Source: Calliopum simillimum (Eukaryota > Arthropoda > Insecta > Diptera > Lauxaniidae). From it: a stretch of DNA of 64,000 nucleotides. The position numbers were made by a program, and so were the translations under genes. The stretch's first letter is position 1. Each line of letters opens with the position of its first letter. Where the stretch lies: the NCBI GenBank assembly GCA_951812925.1, contig OX638372.1:7006001-7070000 (forward strand), given 5' to 3'. Below the pieces are notes generated by a model. That model had not been told where the DNA came from and ran no database searches. It worked only from the letters and a program-made list of their open reading frames with translations. This document shows, piece by piece, positions 36,515 to 49,299 of the stretch.

Positions 36515-37553
36515 AACCGGTTGTGGGCCACCTTTTGTAATCGCTTGTGGGTTACCATAAAATAAATAAATCGACTTCTGTTAGCTGTCTTTTGGATGAA
36601 CTTGGCCCCTTGCAAGCCGTTTCACCCAAAAAATCATCAAATCGCGGCCGAAAGCCAAATTGCGAATACGATGAGGATGATTTTCTTGATGTTTTTTCGC
36701 CACTAGAGGCTTCATTGATAAATAAATTTTGATAATAGAGTAGAACGGGGTAATGTCGTGCAGGGGGTAATGTCGTGCACTGGCTGTTTTAGCCCAAAGA
36801 ATTGAATGATTTACCAACTGTTCGTAAGGTAGGGACCTGCTGACCTACTGAGCTTATGCATATAATACTAGCAATTTTCACCAGTTCGTCTCTAGAGAGT
36901 AACCTTTTTTTCAAAACGCACGCTTTCGGGACGATAAAAGTGTTTTTTCATTGGGTCAGAAAAATAATTTTCCTTGCGGGAAAATATACCAGGTAAGTGT
37001 TTTCTGAAACGAAATATCCTGCCAAAGAAAAGAAGTATTTGGTTTTCGAAAAAAATTTTGGGCTTCACCGAGTTATCGAAGTTGACCTTTAAAACGACCA
37101 TTGGGGTAATGTCGTGCACATTCAGTTACACAAACACAATTTCTCGCTACACAAATGTTGTTACACATGGATGTAACTAATGAAATTATCTTTCGATTGG
37201 ATACTTACTCGTTGCATTCGCTTGAGATGTATGGCTTGACGAGCATGTCAAAGTTGAGTGCACGACATTGCCCCGTTCTACTCTACATATTTCTTTACTG
37301 TTTTTTTTTTCATAATTTCGCATTTGAAGTGGATTTTTCAGGGTGACCCACAACCGGTTATAAAATTTTGTTTGTCCAAAAACAAGCTCTTTACAAAATT
37401 TGTTAAAAAAAATTTTTTCTTGCAAAATTATAGAAACATTTTTTTTTGGTTACCTACTGCCTCTAGCTTTCCATTGGTACCCACTAGTCCGAAAAATGTA
37501 TACTTGAATGCAAGTTACGGGCAAAAAACGAAACCCGGCCCACAACCGGTTAC
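36515..37553. mobile_element. Outer TIR element containing a nested MITE
   Basis: Inverted 17-bp ends GTAACCGGTTGTGGGCC lie at 36515-36531 and 37537-37553. A second inner inverted pair, CGCTTGTGGGTTACC-like (~36541) and GTGACCCACAACCGGTTA (~37342), lies inside. The element at 36738-37283 is embedded within it. No transposase was recognised. Confidence 0.55.
36738..37283. mobile_element. Nested MITE with 25-bp TIRs, TA target duplication
   Basis: TIRs at 36738-36762 and 37259-37283 match at 24 of 25 positions (left end GAGTAGAACGGGGTAATG) and are flanked by TA (36736-36737, 37284-37285). The motif GGGGTAATGTCGTGCA recurs inside at ~36764 and ~37104 in direct orientation, possibly subterminal transposase-binding repeats. 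546 bp, noncoding. Confidence 0.8.
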
Positions 37554-39304
37554 CTTCCACTACTAAAATAAAAATTGTTGCCTAAGGTCATATCTATTTT
37601 AATCCGGAATAAAATTTGTATTTTTCCAAAAAAAGCTTTCCTGGACTTTCAAAAAGTTTTACTACCGCCGAATTTTAGTTTATGTGATATTTTTTCATTT
37701 CAACGAATGTAGATAATTAAAATTTAAAAATCAGTAAAGTCCATCATTCGACCTTTATTGCTTTATACGAGTTTTATTTTTTTTTTTCGATTTTTATTTA
37801 CTATTTCCCCTTTATTAAGGTGAATATGATACATTGTCGTTGCCATCGGTTGATGGGTACTTTGATTCCCAATAGTCATCATCATTGCCAGCGTCATTTC
37901 GTGGTTAAATTACATTGTTGATGATGTTGTTGTTGTTGCTGTTAATGTGTTATGGGGGTGAACCCTCAATTTTGCACAGTTTTTTGTTTTTTTAAGGGGG
38001 GTGGGCTACTTAAATTTGAAGTAAAAATGCATTTTTTCATGTTCGCGCCATAAATTCCGCCAGAGTCGAAACAACCAACACAGTTCACATGACTTTCATT
38101 CCAATCGGTCGGTAGTGGTGTTGATATGCAATGCGACGACGCGTTTCCGCAGCTGTTTGGCACAGCATCCGTGTGATGGGCCTCTGAATTCTGCACTTCG
38201 ATGGCCTTTAAATTTAACGTGAAATAAATTTCCCAGGTGTTCAATAAATTTCAGGAAGTAGCACATAAATTTGGACGATGAGGACGACGACGAAAACGTG
38301 AGTAGGTTGATGTTAGTGTGTACGTGTATGAGTACGTATATTGTGTATGAGCATGTGATATGAGACGCTGCATAATCCATGCTGTTTGGTCCTGTTTCTC
38401 GCTTTTTCGCGTAAAATATTGCGATTTTTCATGATTTTAGCTCAATGTTACAATTTCAATCAATTTGTAGGTCAAATGAATGGAACTTTATTTTTTCGAG
38501 CGCGTTTTTATCAGCAAACTATTTTGGCTTTAATTTGGATAGAATTTCATTATAAAAAAAATTAATCAAAGTTGTACCATATTTTAAACAAAAGTGCCTG
38601 TATGGTTATTCATTCGAGTAAATGCTTAAATTTTTGATAATATCCGGTGTTTTTTCTTAGGCAAAAATTTGTTAGCTTGAAGCACTTAATCAACAATTTA
38701 ACAAAATTTTGATAAAAGATTTTTTGATATTTTGTAAAAACGCTATATAAATATTTCAATTAACTTGCGAACTTTGTTCAGCAAAATTGAGTTAAAAGAA
38801 AGCGTCTTTAATCCTCTAGCTGAAGTATAAAAAGGTTATTTTAGGTAATAACATAGACCGACAGCTACAAACAAAAACAAAAACAGCAGAAATTTTAATA
38901 AAATTGAAAAGAAAAATTTATAAACAAAATGCTTTGCGAAATTTCCTGACTTTAATCTCATGCAAAATGCATGAGTTGCGTAGAGTGAATAGCCCCAGAA
39001 AGTATACCACAGATTTTCTAACTAAATACATAGATACTAAAATTCTGGGAAAAGTTACGAAATACAGTAGTTACCAAGCACCATCCAAACATAGCAACAG
39101 CAAAGTATTCCCCAAAAACAACAAGACACCATAATAATAATAATAAACGGAAGGAAAGGTGCAAAATAACAACAACAATTGTAAACAAATTTGTTGTACT
39201 TATTCCTTTTGCAAAATTTTAAATTCAGTTTTTGTTTATCTCTCTCTCAGTGAAGATTTTAAGGTGCCTGTTGCCAACTTTTCGGCTACTTGTATAGGAA
39301 ACTT
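37554..39304. other. Gene-free stretch
   Basis: AT-rich, with a GTTGTTGTTG tract at ~37925 and a GACGACGACG tract at ~38280. Frames at 37966-38380 (minus) and 38904-39134 have no recognised domain. Confidence 0.4.
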
Positions 39305-39910
39305 AACTAAAATGTGTGATGAATAGGAAATGGAATGTTGGCATGCATGTTCACTGTGCTACTGAAATTCAGCCATAAAACGCAAAATATTCATTTGATG
39401 CTTGAAATCCCTTCTAGGGTTAACCCGTGAGATATGGCACTTGCCAACTGCTATAAAACCAGAATTTTGAGAGATTTTTAAAGGAACTAAACACTTGTTT
39501 ATTCTTTAATTAATTACAAAAAAGAAGTACTTTTTTTACTAAAATAAAACTAATGCAAATCTGTGTTTTATTTTGAAATGCTATAAAGTACCAAATCAAC
39601 CATATTACAAATAGTCTCAGGTAATTTGGCACTGTGGGTGATATGGCGCTATGAGTAATATGTTTTGCATTAGTTTTATTTTAGTAAAAAAAGTACTTCT
39701 TTTTTGTAATTAATTAAAGAATATAGAAGTGTTTAGTTCCTTTATAAATCTCAAAATTCTGGTTTTATAGCAGTTCAACAAAAAAGGTGCCTATCTCACG
39801 GGTTATCCCTAGAAGAGATTTCAAGCATCAAATGAATATTTTACGTTTTATGGCTGATTTTCAGTAGCACAGTGAACATTCCACTTCCTATTCATCACAC
39901 ATTTTAGTTT
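39305..39910. mobile_element. Foldback element, ~250-bp arms
   Basis: The left arm (39305-39558) begins AACTAAAATGTGTGATGAAT, and the right arm (39664-39910) ends with its complement ATTCATCACACATTTTAGTT. Shared internal blocks include TTCAGCCATAAAACG and its complement CGTTTTATGGCTGA, and the TTTAATTAATTACAAAAAAG block. Spacer ~105 bp. The arms have drifted by indels. Noncoding. Confidence 0.85.
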
Positions 39911-40485
39911 AGCGAAATTTTTTGACGAAAAATAAAAATATATTTTTACCCCAGAAATGTGTTCTGCATAAGCTTCCGATGGCTCATTCAAATTCTTACG
40001 GCAATCGGTTGCGCCAAACCCGATGTATCCACTAAACAGTTTATTCTGTTGACCGAATTTCCCGTTTTTTCATAATTTTCAGGCGTGAATAACTCGAAAT
40101 GAGTGCATTTTCAAGTCATGGTGTGTAGGAAGAACTTGTTTCTAGTATTCTGTAAAATAGTTTCGTCGTTTTGTGCATGCGCAATATAAGTTTTTTGCCA
40201 TTTACATTTGTTTTTCTACTTTTCATATCGTGGGCCCCGAAATTTTTTCTCTCACCCGGTCTCAAAATGTTCGTCGAAGTGGTAGTCACTAGACTTTTCG
40301 AGTGGAGACTTTCATATTGCACTCAGCAGAGAAAATATTTTATATGTAATCAGATTTTTTTATTATCGGAAACGAATTTTCGAAATTTCAACCTCTGTCA
40401 AACTTTAAAACTACGTTTTGGATGAAATTTGTTGTCCCAAGATCATAAAAAAATACTATAGGGAACAGTTTTTTAAACATATTAA

Positions 40486-40552
40486 CCCATTATAACCTGT
40501 TTTTGTTGGTCTGTTTGACCTGTTTTTCCCCAAAAAAAAAGGTTATAATGGG
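40486..40552. repeat. Short perfect hairpin, 13-bp arms
   Basis: CCCATTATAACCT (40486-40498) and AGGTTATAATGGG (40540-40552) are perfect inverted copies around a 41-nt loop that contains two CCTGTTTTT-like blocks. Confidence 0.75.
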
Positions 40553-42202
40553 CTGTATACTACGAAAAAATTTCATTAAGGATCACCGAAGTCACGAAAT
40601 GATTAAAACTTAAGAATAATACCTTAAAAAAAATTAATTAACAAAAAATTCGCTCGCAAATTTTGACCATATTCCTATTCTACGAAAGCTACAAGTATTG
40701 AAATTGAAAAAGGTGCCATGTTACTTGGAGGTGCCATATATCCAGGGTTTATCCTTCGAGTACTTGCAGCGTTATTCTGGCAAAAATAGCTTGAATTTGA
40801 TATTATGTCTCACATATAAGGTCTGAACAAAGCGAATAATTTGCTATAGGTCTACCTGTCTCTGTATTATCTATGTGTGTATTTTCATACACAGTTTTCA
40901 CATTTTGTGATGGATGGTGCAGATCTGCGTGGCACCTTTTACAGTTCTATTATTTTGCAGCTTACATCGCTCATCTGCAATCTTTTGCAGATTGTTATTA
41001 GACCAAAAATGCTCTTCCATTAGCAATAAATGCAACATTTAATGTCTTACCAATTTGATTGCAAAGATTTATCACCAATGCAACCACAGCATAAATTTAA
41101 GTGCCTCCTTTGTGTCCCCTAAATCAAATGTAAGAAAGTTTGTAGTTTTCTCAAACAAAATAAATTGCTCCTCCTTTTAAGTGTTATTCCAATGTTCCAG
41201 AAAAAAAGAAAAACTGCATACACAGACAACTCTATGCCTTACAGGAGAACATGTAGTCATTTCCGGTCAATGCATTACAAAGACACAAGCAAAACTTGCA
41301 GCTTCTTGTGCTGATAGTTATACTCTCACACACATGTCACACACACACACATTTAACGACAGCTTCATATGTTGATTTTACTTCACCAATTTAATAACAT
41401 AAATTTTGTCTTCATCGCCAACATCAATGGAGGAAGGCGTCGTCGAGACATTTTCCATTTGATTGTCTCTCTTTTACAATTTTGCTGAGTTATATTGCTT
41501 CTCAACTCTTCCCTCAAGCCCACTGCTACCACCAACCAAAATCGATTTGGGTTGGGTTGTCAACAATTTTTATATTCATTGCCATAACGAATTTTTCACA
41601 CTTGTGCTGCTGTTGCAATAAATTTTATGCTGTTGCATGCGAAATCTTTGTCGCATTCTGTGTTGCAATATGAAAAATACACACATGGATCTGCTCGTAC
41701 TCGGATGTAGTACGTTATGTTGAAAATCTTTACATTCTTTATTGTCGGTAGCCCTGTAGGACCAACGGAGACAATTGTCTTAATAGTTTCAGTCTATTTG
41801 TTTTGTAAATAGTCCAAAATTAACTTCACCAAAAACTAAAATAAATTCGATAAAATTATCAATTGTAACACAAAATGTTCAAATGTAATCCAAAATCCGT
41901 AATTACTTAGTACCATAAGTGGTCGAATTGTGTATCGAATGTGTCAGTGAAATTATAACGTTACTAAATACAGAGTGCTTGGCAGTTCGTTCATTTTGAT
42001 TAGCGATATTGTATCGGTCTAACGGCTTACGCTGCATAGAGAGACCCGGGTTCAGAACGTCCGCTCGGTAATTTTCAACTCCAATTTCTACTCTAGTTGT
42101 CAACATTGCTGAGATATTAAATAATAAAAAGCAAAAATTAGTAAATAATAAAAAATTTCACAGGCGTTTGAACCCGGAGCACAATTATCAGAAATATATC
42201 GA
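40553..42202. other. Gene-free stretch
   Basis: A CA microsatellite near 41330-41352 and otherwise AT-rich DNA. No gene recognised. A GGTTCAGAACG at ~42050 resembles a tRNA T-loop only superficially, and no cloverleaf could be built. Confidence 0.4.
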
Positions 42203-42204
42203 TA

Positions 42205-42856
42205 CATCCAACGTAAAAGTTGGTAACTCGAAAATAGCAGTTTTTAGTTATGATCATTTATGTATTGTTTTCGTCAAAACAAGAAAACCAAAAACAAAAC
42301 TTGAATAAATACTTTTGAGATCTGTAGACAAAATAAAGGTTTTTCGGCTAATAAATCGTTGTCTATATTCCAAATTGATTTGCAGAGATATTAACAGTTT
42401 CAACTTATAGTTTGGACAAAAATTAATACATATGAGTCGTAACTCTGGTTGTCAACTAATGTTCCTTTTCAGCAACCAAATTTTCTATGAGAAAAGTTGG
42501 TAACTTAACTTGCCCACTACCATTTAAAAATATTTTACGGACATTACGTAGGTATGTAGGACTTACAACCACTGATTTTTTAAGAAAAATTAACTAATAA
42601 CTTTGTAAGTTAAGTTACCAACGCAATTTGTCATTTTTGTCCCGTGTATAAGTTATCAACTTAAGTTGCCAAGTTTTTGCATGGAGACTCCATTAAAATA
42701 TACTTAGGTTGTAACTACAAAAATTGCTCCCAGTCCTTCAAATTTAAAGCTAGAGATAACAAAATTTGACACAAGACAGAGTCTAATAAGCAGATTTTGA
42801 AAATCATTGTCACGTAAAAAGTTGGTAACTTGAGTTACAAACTTTTACGTTGGATG
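42205..42856. mobile_element. TIR element with internal GTTGGTAACTT repeats, TA-flanked
   Basis: Ends CATCCAACGTAAAAGTTGG (42205) and its inverted copy ending 42856 match over about 25 bp with one mismatch; TA flanks both sides (42203-42204, 42857-42858). Variants of AGTTGGTAACTTAA recur inside in both orientations at ~42496, ~42606, ~42650 and ~42822. Noncoding, 652 bp. Tc1/mariner-like by target site only. Confidence 0.8.
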
Positions 42857-42858
42857 TA

Positions 42859-45321
42859 TTGATATGTTATGTATAAAAAACATTTCTGACGTTTTTGTGT
42901 AAAATTTTTTACATAAATTAAAATTTCCTAAATTGATTTGGATTGATCGTTGTGTACGGTAAGCCCAGGAGAAGTGGCACCCCAGTTCAAATGGCACTCC
43001 AGGTGATATTAAATTTCCAGGTGACAAGGAACCCATTTTAATTATAGAAATGGCACCCAATTACTGAGGGTGAACCTTCAATGATTCATTTTGATCTTTT
43101 GTCTGTTTTACTTAAGATTCTTTTGTTTTGAAAAACCCTGTGGAAACTCTGAATACATGTGATATCACGCCAGAAATGGGGTTAAGTTAAATCTCGTCTG
43201 TGCCAACCACTTCGAGAAGCTCTAAGCCGAAGACAAGAAAATAAATGGCAAGAATTCTATTGTCTTCTGATAATGCGGTACAGCAGAAAAATAAAATCTT
43301 AAAGCAAAAAGACTAAGGTGTTTACTAGTTATGTTCCTTACGATGGAGGTGAAGAAAGTATTTTATTCCAAAATGAATCTAATGGGAGCTTTGGATCTGG
43401 AGAAGATTATACACCAACCACTTAGCATGTGGTCACATGAAACATGTCACACATCTTTTATGAAAACTTGTTGCATGGCAACAAAAACTTAAAAACCACA
43501 TAGGGTGCCAAATCAACCCTGAAACCATATCATCCTTAGGCTCAGGCGAATTGGCACTTTATAACATTTTTCACTCTTCTGAATTACTTGCTTACTCAAA
43601 TACCTATAACATGTAATTGTTTTTTTTTTTTTTTTTTCTTATAAAGAAACCATCCTGTCGAAAATCCTGTTTTTTTTTACCCTGTCTTTTTGTTCAAAGA
43701 GATATAAAAAATTTATTTTCTCAACAAATTGCGAACTTTCCTCTTTATGGTTCCATTAAACATCTTAGTTGTAAATATATGAGGGGGTTATTCATAATAT
43801 AGTTTAGCCAGCTGGTGGTATTTTACTAGTTTTTCGAAAAGTGGAACGGTTAAGTACCGATCAAAAAGCGTACACCAAGTTATAAATATTGCATTACCAT
43901 CATCACAGATATTTAACAACTATATTCTGGTCTTCAAACTTTATAAAGTCATAAATTTTGCGACGCTTCGGACGATGAAAGACTGCGCAAAATTTTTATT
44001 CTGCTCATGTAGTTGACCACTGTCTATTCACTAGATCTGCTTCATGTGTTACTCTTACACTTGGATATTAAATTTCAATTTTCCTTGCATCCTTGTGCAA
44101 ATAGTAAGAAATGACATATTGCAATTTAGGCATTCTCAATCAACGCATATGTCATATGGGTTACACACCATTTAGTCAATTTTTCTTCGAAACTAAAAGA
44201 GAGACGTTTGTCCTTTCACCACATCATTTGATGTTGTTTTTGATGCTAATGCGCGCACCATACAAAGCTTGACGACTTGACGTCATTTTAAAAATCATAT
44301 TTCAACCACGCTGTCAACGTCATGCACACGACCACTGTTGCTGGCAGGGCCGGAACTTGTGGTCAGTAACCTACAGGAAATGTTGCCGTTTTTAGTTGCA
44401 AATTTTTGACAGCTGATGTGTACGAAGGATGTACTTCACTGGCTTCAGTGCAATTTTTTCCTCGTTTGACATTTTTATTGCCAAATTTTTTAGATTTTTT
44501 TTTAGTTTTTTGTATTGCAACAACATCATCATCACCATCAGTAGCAGTTGTCGCGCTCACATTATGTTTAGGTGTTGGCATTGAAACACTTCGACAAGTG
44601 AGATTGATTGCTTTGACTGTGAGATTTCAGGGAATTGGAAAAGTTTCCTGTTTATTTTTTATTTTTTATTTTTTTCTTAAATATTTTCAAATGAACTGTT
44701 ACAATTGACAAAACATAGACTTTGACAGGGATAGTTCTTATTGTATTGTTGTAGAAACAAACTGAATATTACCTTCATTGAATTCACAAACTAATTTCAT
44801 TTAATTGATTTAACTTAAATCTTCACAGCTATTAATTTAGCAAACAACATTTACTTTTATAACATTTTGAATACTAATGCATGTTAAAAATTTTATGCAC
44901 TATAATCAAACCGTTACTAAGCACTGCAACTTGCAATGGATAAGTTACGAGTAAAATCTCGAAACAATACAAATTCAGGATAAGAATAATTAAAACAAAA
45001 ATAACTAATTTTTTACATATAAACAAGTACTTTTTAAAGAATATATAAAATCCCTTCCAAGAAAAAATAAATAAATTAAAAATATAACCCCACGTTGGGC
45101 ACCAATATAATAGTAACAGTTTAACGCCAGCCGTGTTAGCAGAAAATCGTCCAAAAACGCCTTAAAATTATCTATTATTTGCTTCAAATATTAATGAGAA
45201 TTCTATTTTTTTAATTATTTAGTGTTCCTTGAAAGGATATTACACTTTTTTAAATATTTCTTTGAATTAAAAATTTTTTTTTTTCATAATGGTTAAGGGG
45301 TCACTGAAACCTAATCTGAAA
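42859..45321. other. Gene-free stretch
   Basis: 42950-43060 has several GGCACCC/GGCACTCC blocks, and 43550 has GGCGAATTGGCAC, perhaps remnants of another mobile repeat. The rest is AT-rich. Frames at 43617-43802 and 44406-44708 (or the opposite strand) are T-rich without domains. Confidence 0.35.
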
Positions 45322-45727
45322 CCAGTTTTTTGGGGTCACCCTAAGATTTCGTACCACAGGGGGAGGCGGCTCCAGGACCCCCTATCGTCAGTTAAATCAA
45401 CATTTTCCCATTTAGGGAGGACCTGAGATGGTTGATAGGTATCACCGACCCGCACTTTTTCAAGAGAAACATTTTTTTCCTGGGGCCTTATACCTTTTGA
45501 CCCCTCCTTACAAATTGTAAGATTTTTTAATACGTATGGAAGCCCCTCTAAGTAGCGGTCGGAGGAGTTAGGTCCCAAAGAATTATTTTTTATTTGCTTA
45601 AAAAAAAAAAAAAAAGTAAAGTAAACCCACTCCAGTCCTTCTTAAATATGGAAATATTGATGTAATTAATAATGATTCGACCTGGACCCCTGTAGTGCGA
45701 AAATCTAGGGTGACCCGAAAAAACTGT
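45322..45727. mobile_element. Small TIR element, ~40-bp arms
   Basis: The left end reads CCAGTTTTTTGGGGTCACCC, then TAAGATTTCG and ACAGGGG (45322-45364). The right end (~45684-45727) carries the inverted counterparts CCCCTGTAGTGCG, AAATCTAGGGTGACCC and GAAAAAACTG. About 406 bp, directly next to the foldback at 45739. No coding content. Confidence 0.65.
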
Positions 45728-45738
45728 CTTAATATTCG

Positions 45739-46412
45739 CACGGCGTGCCTTAACCCGTTCTAAATCGAACGTCATAGCACATCAAACTTTTTGCAGATTC
45801 TATTCACTTATCGTTCAAATGATGTATAAAATAATTTTCACTCGTGACTCCTCGACTAAATTTTGAGATAATCGCTTTTCCAATTGGGGCATTTTCCCAT
45901 ACAAAAAGAAAAAAAAATTTTTTTAACTGCATTAAACAAAAATCAAAATAATCACAATCAATGTGTTTTGCAATGCTAAACGCGAATCCAACCTCAGAAT
46001 TGCTCTATCGTGTATAGTTTATGAGATATTGTAACCTAAAGACCAAACACATGATATGTTACATAGTTATATAGCTTCAAAAAATGGCAAAAAACTACTT
46101 TTTTTGGCTTAAGATTACAATATCTCATAAACTATACACGATAGAGCAATTCTGAGGTTGGATTCGCGTTTAGAATCGCAAAACACATCGATTGTGATTA
46201 TTTTAATTTTTGTTAAGAGTAGTTAAAAACATTTTTTTTTTCTTTTTGTATGGGAAAATGCCCCAATTGGAAAAGCGACTATCTCAAAATTTAGTCGAGG
46301 AGTCACGAGTGAAAATTTTTTTGTACATCATTTGAACGATAAGTAAACAGAATCTGGAAAAAAGTTTGATGTGCTACGACGTCCGATTTAGAACGGGTTA
46401 AGGCACACCGTG
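45739..46412. mobile_element. Large foldback, ~303-bp arms and ~70-bp spacer
   Basis: The left arm (45739-46040) includes CACGGCGTGCCTTAACCCG, TCGTGACTCCTCGACTAAAT-like and CTATCGTGTATAGTTTATGA-like blocks. The right arm (46108-46412) carries them inverted and ends CGGGTTAAGGCACACCGTG. Arm identity is visibly high over the full length, so the RNA would form a ~300-bp duplex. Noncoding. A Tc1/mariner-type or other MITE origin is possible, but no clear target duplication was seen. Confidence 0.9.
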
Positions 46413-46904
46413 TTCGGTTTTAGCAAATCACTTTTTATAAATCATGTCACTGCCATGGGAATAATGTTGTCTTAGAATTGATATCCAGAATCCCTGTTTC
46501 TAAGAACCTGATTCTGCGTTTCATCGCTCTGCTGTTTCTAAGTTCTTTTGGAATCGTAATTCAAATGGTATATAAATTAAGATGAACATATACCCATTTT
46601 TATAGAGAACTTGCTAAATGTCAAATGCACTTAAATCTGATACAAATAACAAATTGAAAATATTTGCATATTTTCCTTTAATGTCAGTTGCAGAAACGAC
46701 AACAAAAGTTATAAAAACATAACGCTTTTGCTTTTTCATCAACATTAAATCAAGAGCAGAAACATCGCAAATAGAGTTGAGAAAGTTCGTGCAATTGAGA
46801 ATTGTTTTCATGACGAAATATCAAAAAATCATACGGATAAGAATAAATGAGGAACGGGAAAATAGATGGAGATCATGGATCGTATTCGATGGGCCCGGCG
46901 GTAC

Positions 46905-47310
46905 AAAATAACGCCCCAGAACGGAATAAAGCCTAAATTATTTTTATATTAATAATAATCGTTTTCGAAGTAACGCCCAAAATTTGGGCTTTATTCTATG
47001 TCTAAAGCCCAAATTTGCGGCGTTATTTCAATAAAAATTTAGGCGTTATTTAATTTTTGTTATTGGGCGTTACTTCATTAGGCGTTATTTCCTAACGCCA
47101 AATTTGGGCGATAATCATTTTGGAAATAACGCCCACAATTTTGTTATACGAATATAACGTGAATGTTGTTTTTTACTTTAGAAAGATGATATAAAGCCCT
47201 AAATAAAAACGAAATAACGACCAAATCTTTGATGAAATAAAGTCCAAATTTAAGGCGTTGTTTTTAAAAAGGGTATATCTCCAAAATATTTGGTTTTTTT
47301 TGGCGTTATT
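46905..47310. repeat. Dense cluster of AAATAACGCC motifs in both orientations
   Basis: At least 11 occurrences of AAATAACGCC(CAAA) or its complement GGCGTTATTT, with one-base variants, lie in ~400 bp (near 46909, 46970, 47025, 47041, 47065, 47079, 47093, 47132, 47210, 47254 and 47300). Several pairs form short palindromes such as GCCCAAAATTTGGGC. The spacing is irregular, so it is not a simple tandem array. Function unknown. Confidence 0.75.
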
Positions 47311-48627
47311 TCTTCTCCCAAGAAACGTATGAAATATAGTACATTATCGTTTAATCCTTAAATAATAAGAGCTATCTCCTGAGCAATGGCTTGAGTCATA
47401 CGAAAATGTAAAAGAATTTGGTGCGAAGCGATAAACTGTAGAAAATAATGAAATTTAATGTAAAAACTCATTACAAATGTGTCAGAATTCCCAAAAAATA
47501 ATTTCACATCTTTAAAAGCCACGGCAATATCCATCCTGTCAACGTCACAAGTAGAAAAATCATCACAACTCTTTGAGAGCAACAGCAACAGCAACAGCAA
47601 CAATCATAATAAATGCACGTGTCTGTATGTATCTAAGTATGTTTGTGTGAAAATACATTGACATAAAAAAGCAAAGTTAAAATAAAATCCTTAATATCCT
47701 TTGCACACCTTAAGCAGTTTTTGGTTTGTTCTTTTTTTTTTTTTTTTGTTTTTGTTGCTCACCACATGGAAAATGTGTTGGTGATGTCGGCAGAAAGGAA
47801 AGCAACAACCACAGACACGCTTTATTACGCATTGTTAAATTTTATGATGCAAATAAAAAAAGGAGAAAAAAATACTCGTACAACAACAACAACAAGAACT
47901 TGTGACAAGTGCGGCAATAGCAACAATTACAAAAACATCAGCAACACTTTGCTGTAACACTGCGTTTTATGTTGCCAGTGATATTTGAGAATATGTTGCT
48001 GACGACAGAGACGACTGAGTTGGTCGGGTGATAAAACATAATGCTGTGAATGTGCTTTATCTCGCTTACTCCGTTTTGCGTTAAGGATTTTATTTCGAAA
48101 AACGCACTTTAAGGATAATTAAATTTCACTCTTTTTTTGTTTTTTCTTTTTTTGTTCAAATTAAGACCAAACAAATTAAGTGAAGAAAAATTGGTAGCAG
48201 GATGAAATTTTTTTGTGCTTAAATTGGTCATTTGAGATATTTTCATTATTTCATAGTGTTCGGGGTCGGTTTTTTATATACTCATGTACCATTAATTTTA
48301 TATGAAGTTGTTGCCATCATTCATACTTTAAAATCCTTGCTGTCAGAAGATGCTTAAAGTATACTATAAAGAAAGAGGAATCGTTTTCAAGTACTCAAAA
48401 TGAGAATAATTGCTCTCTTAGAACACATTTTTGCACCTCATGTAAGGTGTGGTTAGCTTAAAAAATAACTTTTTTCAGTTAGAACTTTATGTCACATTAA
48501 GAGCGAGTCGTTTTAAACTGTCATGAAACTGTTGTTCAGTTTTTTTTTTTAAAGATCTAGACTGGAACTGTGTCAGTCTTAGATTAGCTTAAATAAAATA
48601 TACTGCTTATTGAAAAAATTTTTGTTC
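47311..48627. other. Gene-free stretch
   Basis: A CAACAG/AGCAACAGC run at ~47580, T runs at ~47732 and AT-rich DNA. No supported gene. Confidence 0.4.
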
Positions 48628-48860
48628 AGCGATAAGCCCCATATCTAGCTTTATGGCTACATCAATAAGCGAAATTGCCGTATTCGCGCTGAAGGATAAA
48701 TCGAATGGGTCCAAGAGCTGCAATATCGTCCAGACAAAGGAATAATGTATTGTGGCATATGGGCTAGTGGAGATCAGCTAAAATGTACTCATATCATTGT
48801 GGACATTTTACCACCTAAAATTAAAGCCAGCAATCTCAATGACATTTGATTGCAACAGCA
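48628..48860 (+). pseudogene. Decayed Tc1/mariner-superfamily transposase fragment
   Basis: One frame reads SDKPHI, a stop, LYGYINKRNCRI, then IEWVQELQYRPDKGIMYCGIWASGDQL. This matches the SDEAHF...GYVNKQNCR...VTVWCGLWAGG core around the second and third strands of the DDE domain in insect Tc1/mariner-type transposases. Farther on, LQQQGTL near 48850 resembles the QQDGAT catalytic block. Multiple stops; no ITRs seen. Confidence 0.7.
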
Positions 48861-49299
48861 AGGCACACTGTAGAATTATGACGGGAAGAAAACAATTTTT
48901 CGACCACGTAATATCGAAAATCTAATGCTGCAGTTTAAAAGAGAAATGTTTCGCAAAGAACATGCAGTTAATATTTTTTCTAAAAAGTCGTATTTTTTCT
49001 TCGACCAAAATGAACCAAGTTCACTTAAAAGTTGTACATTTGAAACTGATTAAATTTTTTATGCAACTCAGTTTGTATCGCTGGTGGTCATTTACCTAAA
49101 GATAGATACATCTCTTCCGAGTGCAGTTTTCTACAAAAGGAAGCCAAAGTAGTAACCTTTTTTGAATGCAGAACGCTTAAATTATATCCACACAGAATTA
49201 CATAAAAAGTGGTGTAGCCGTGGTGGCCTATTTCCGTTTGGATGCAAGGCACCTTCTACTAAAAAACAAAAAAAAAATATTATTCCCTCTCGAAATTCA

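Noticed and set aside
42045..42065. GGTTCAGAACG resembling a tRNA T-arm
   Set aside because: No acceptor stem, anticodon arm or D-arm can be built around it.
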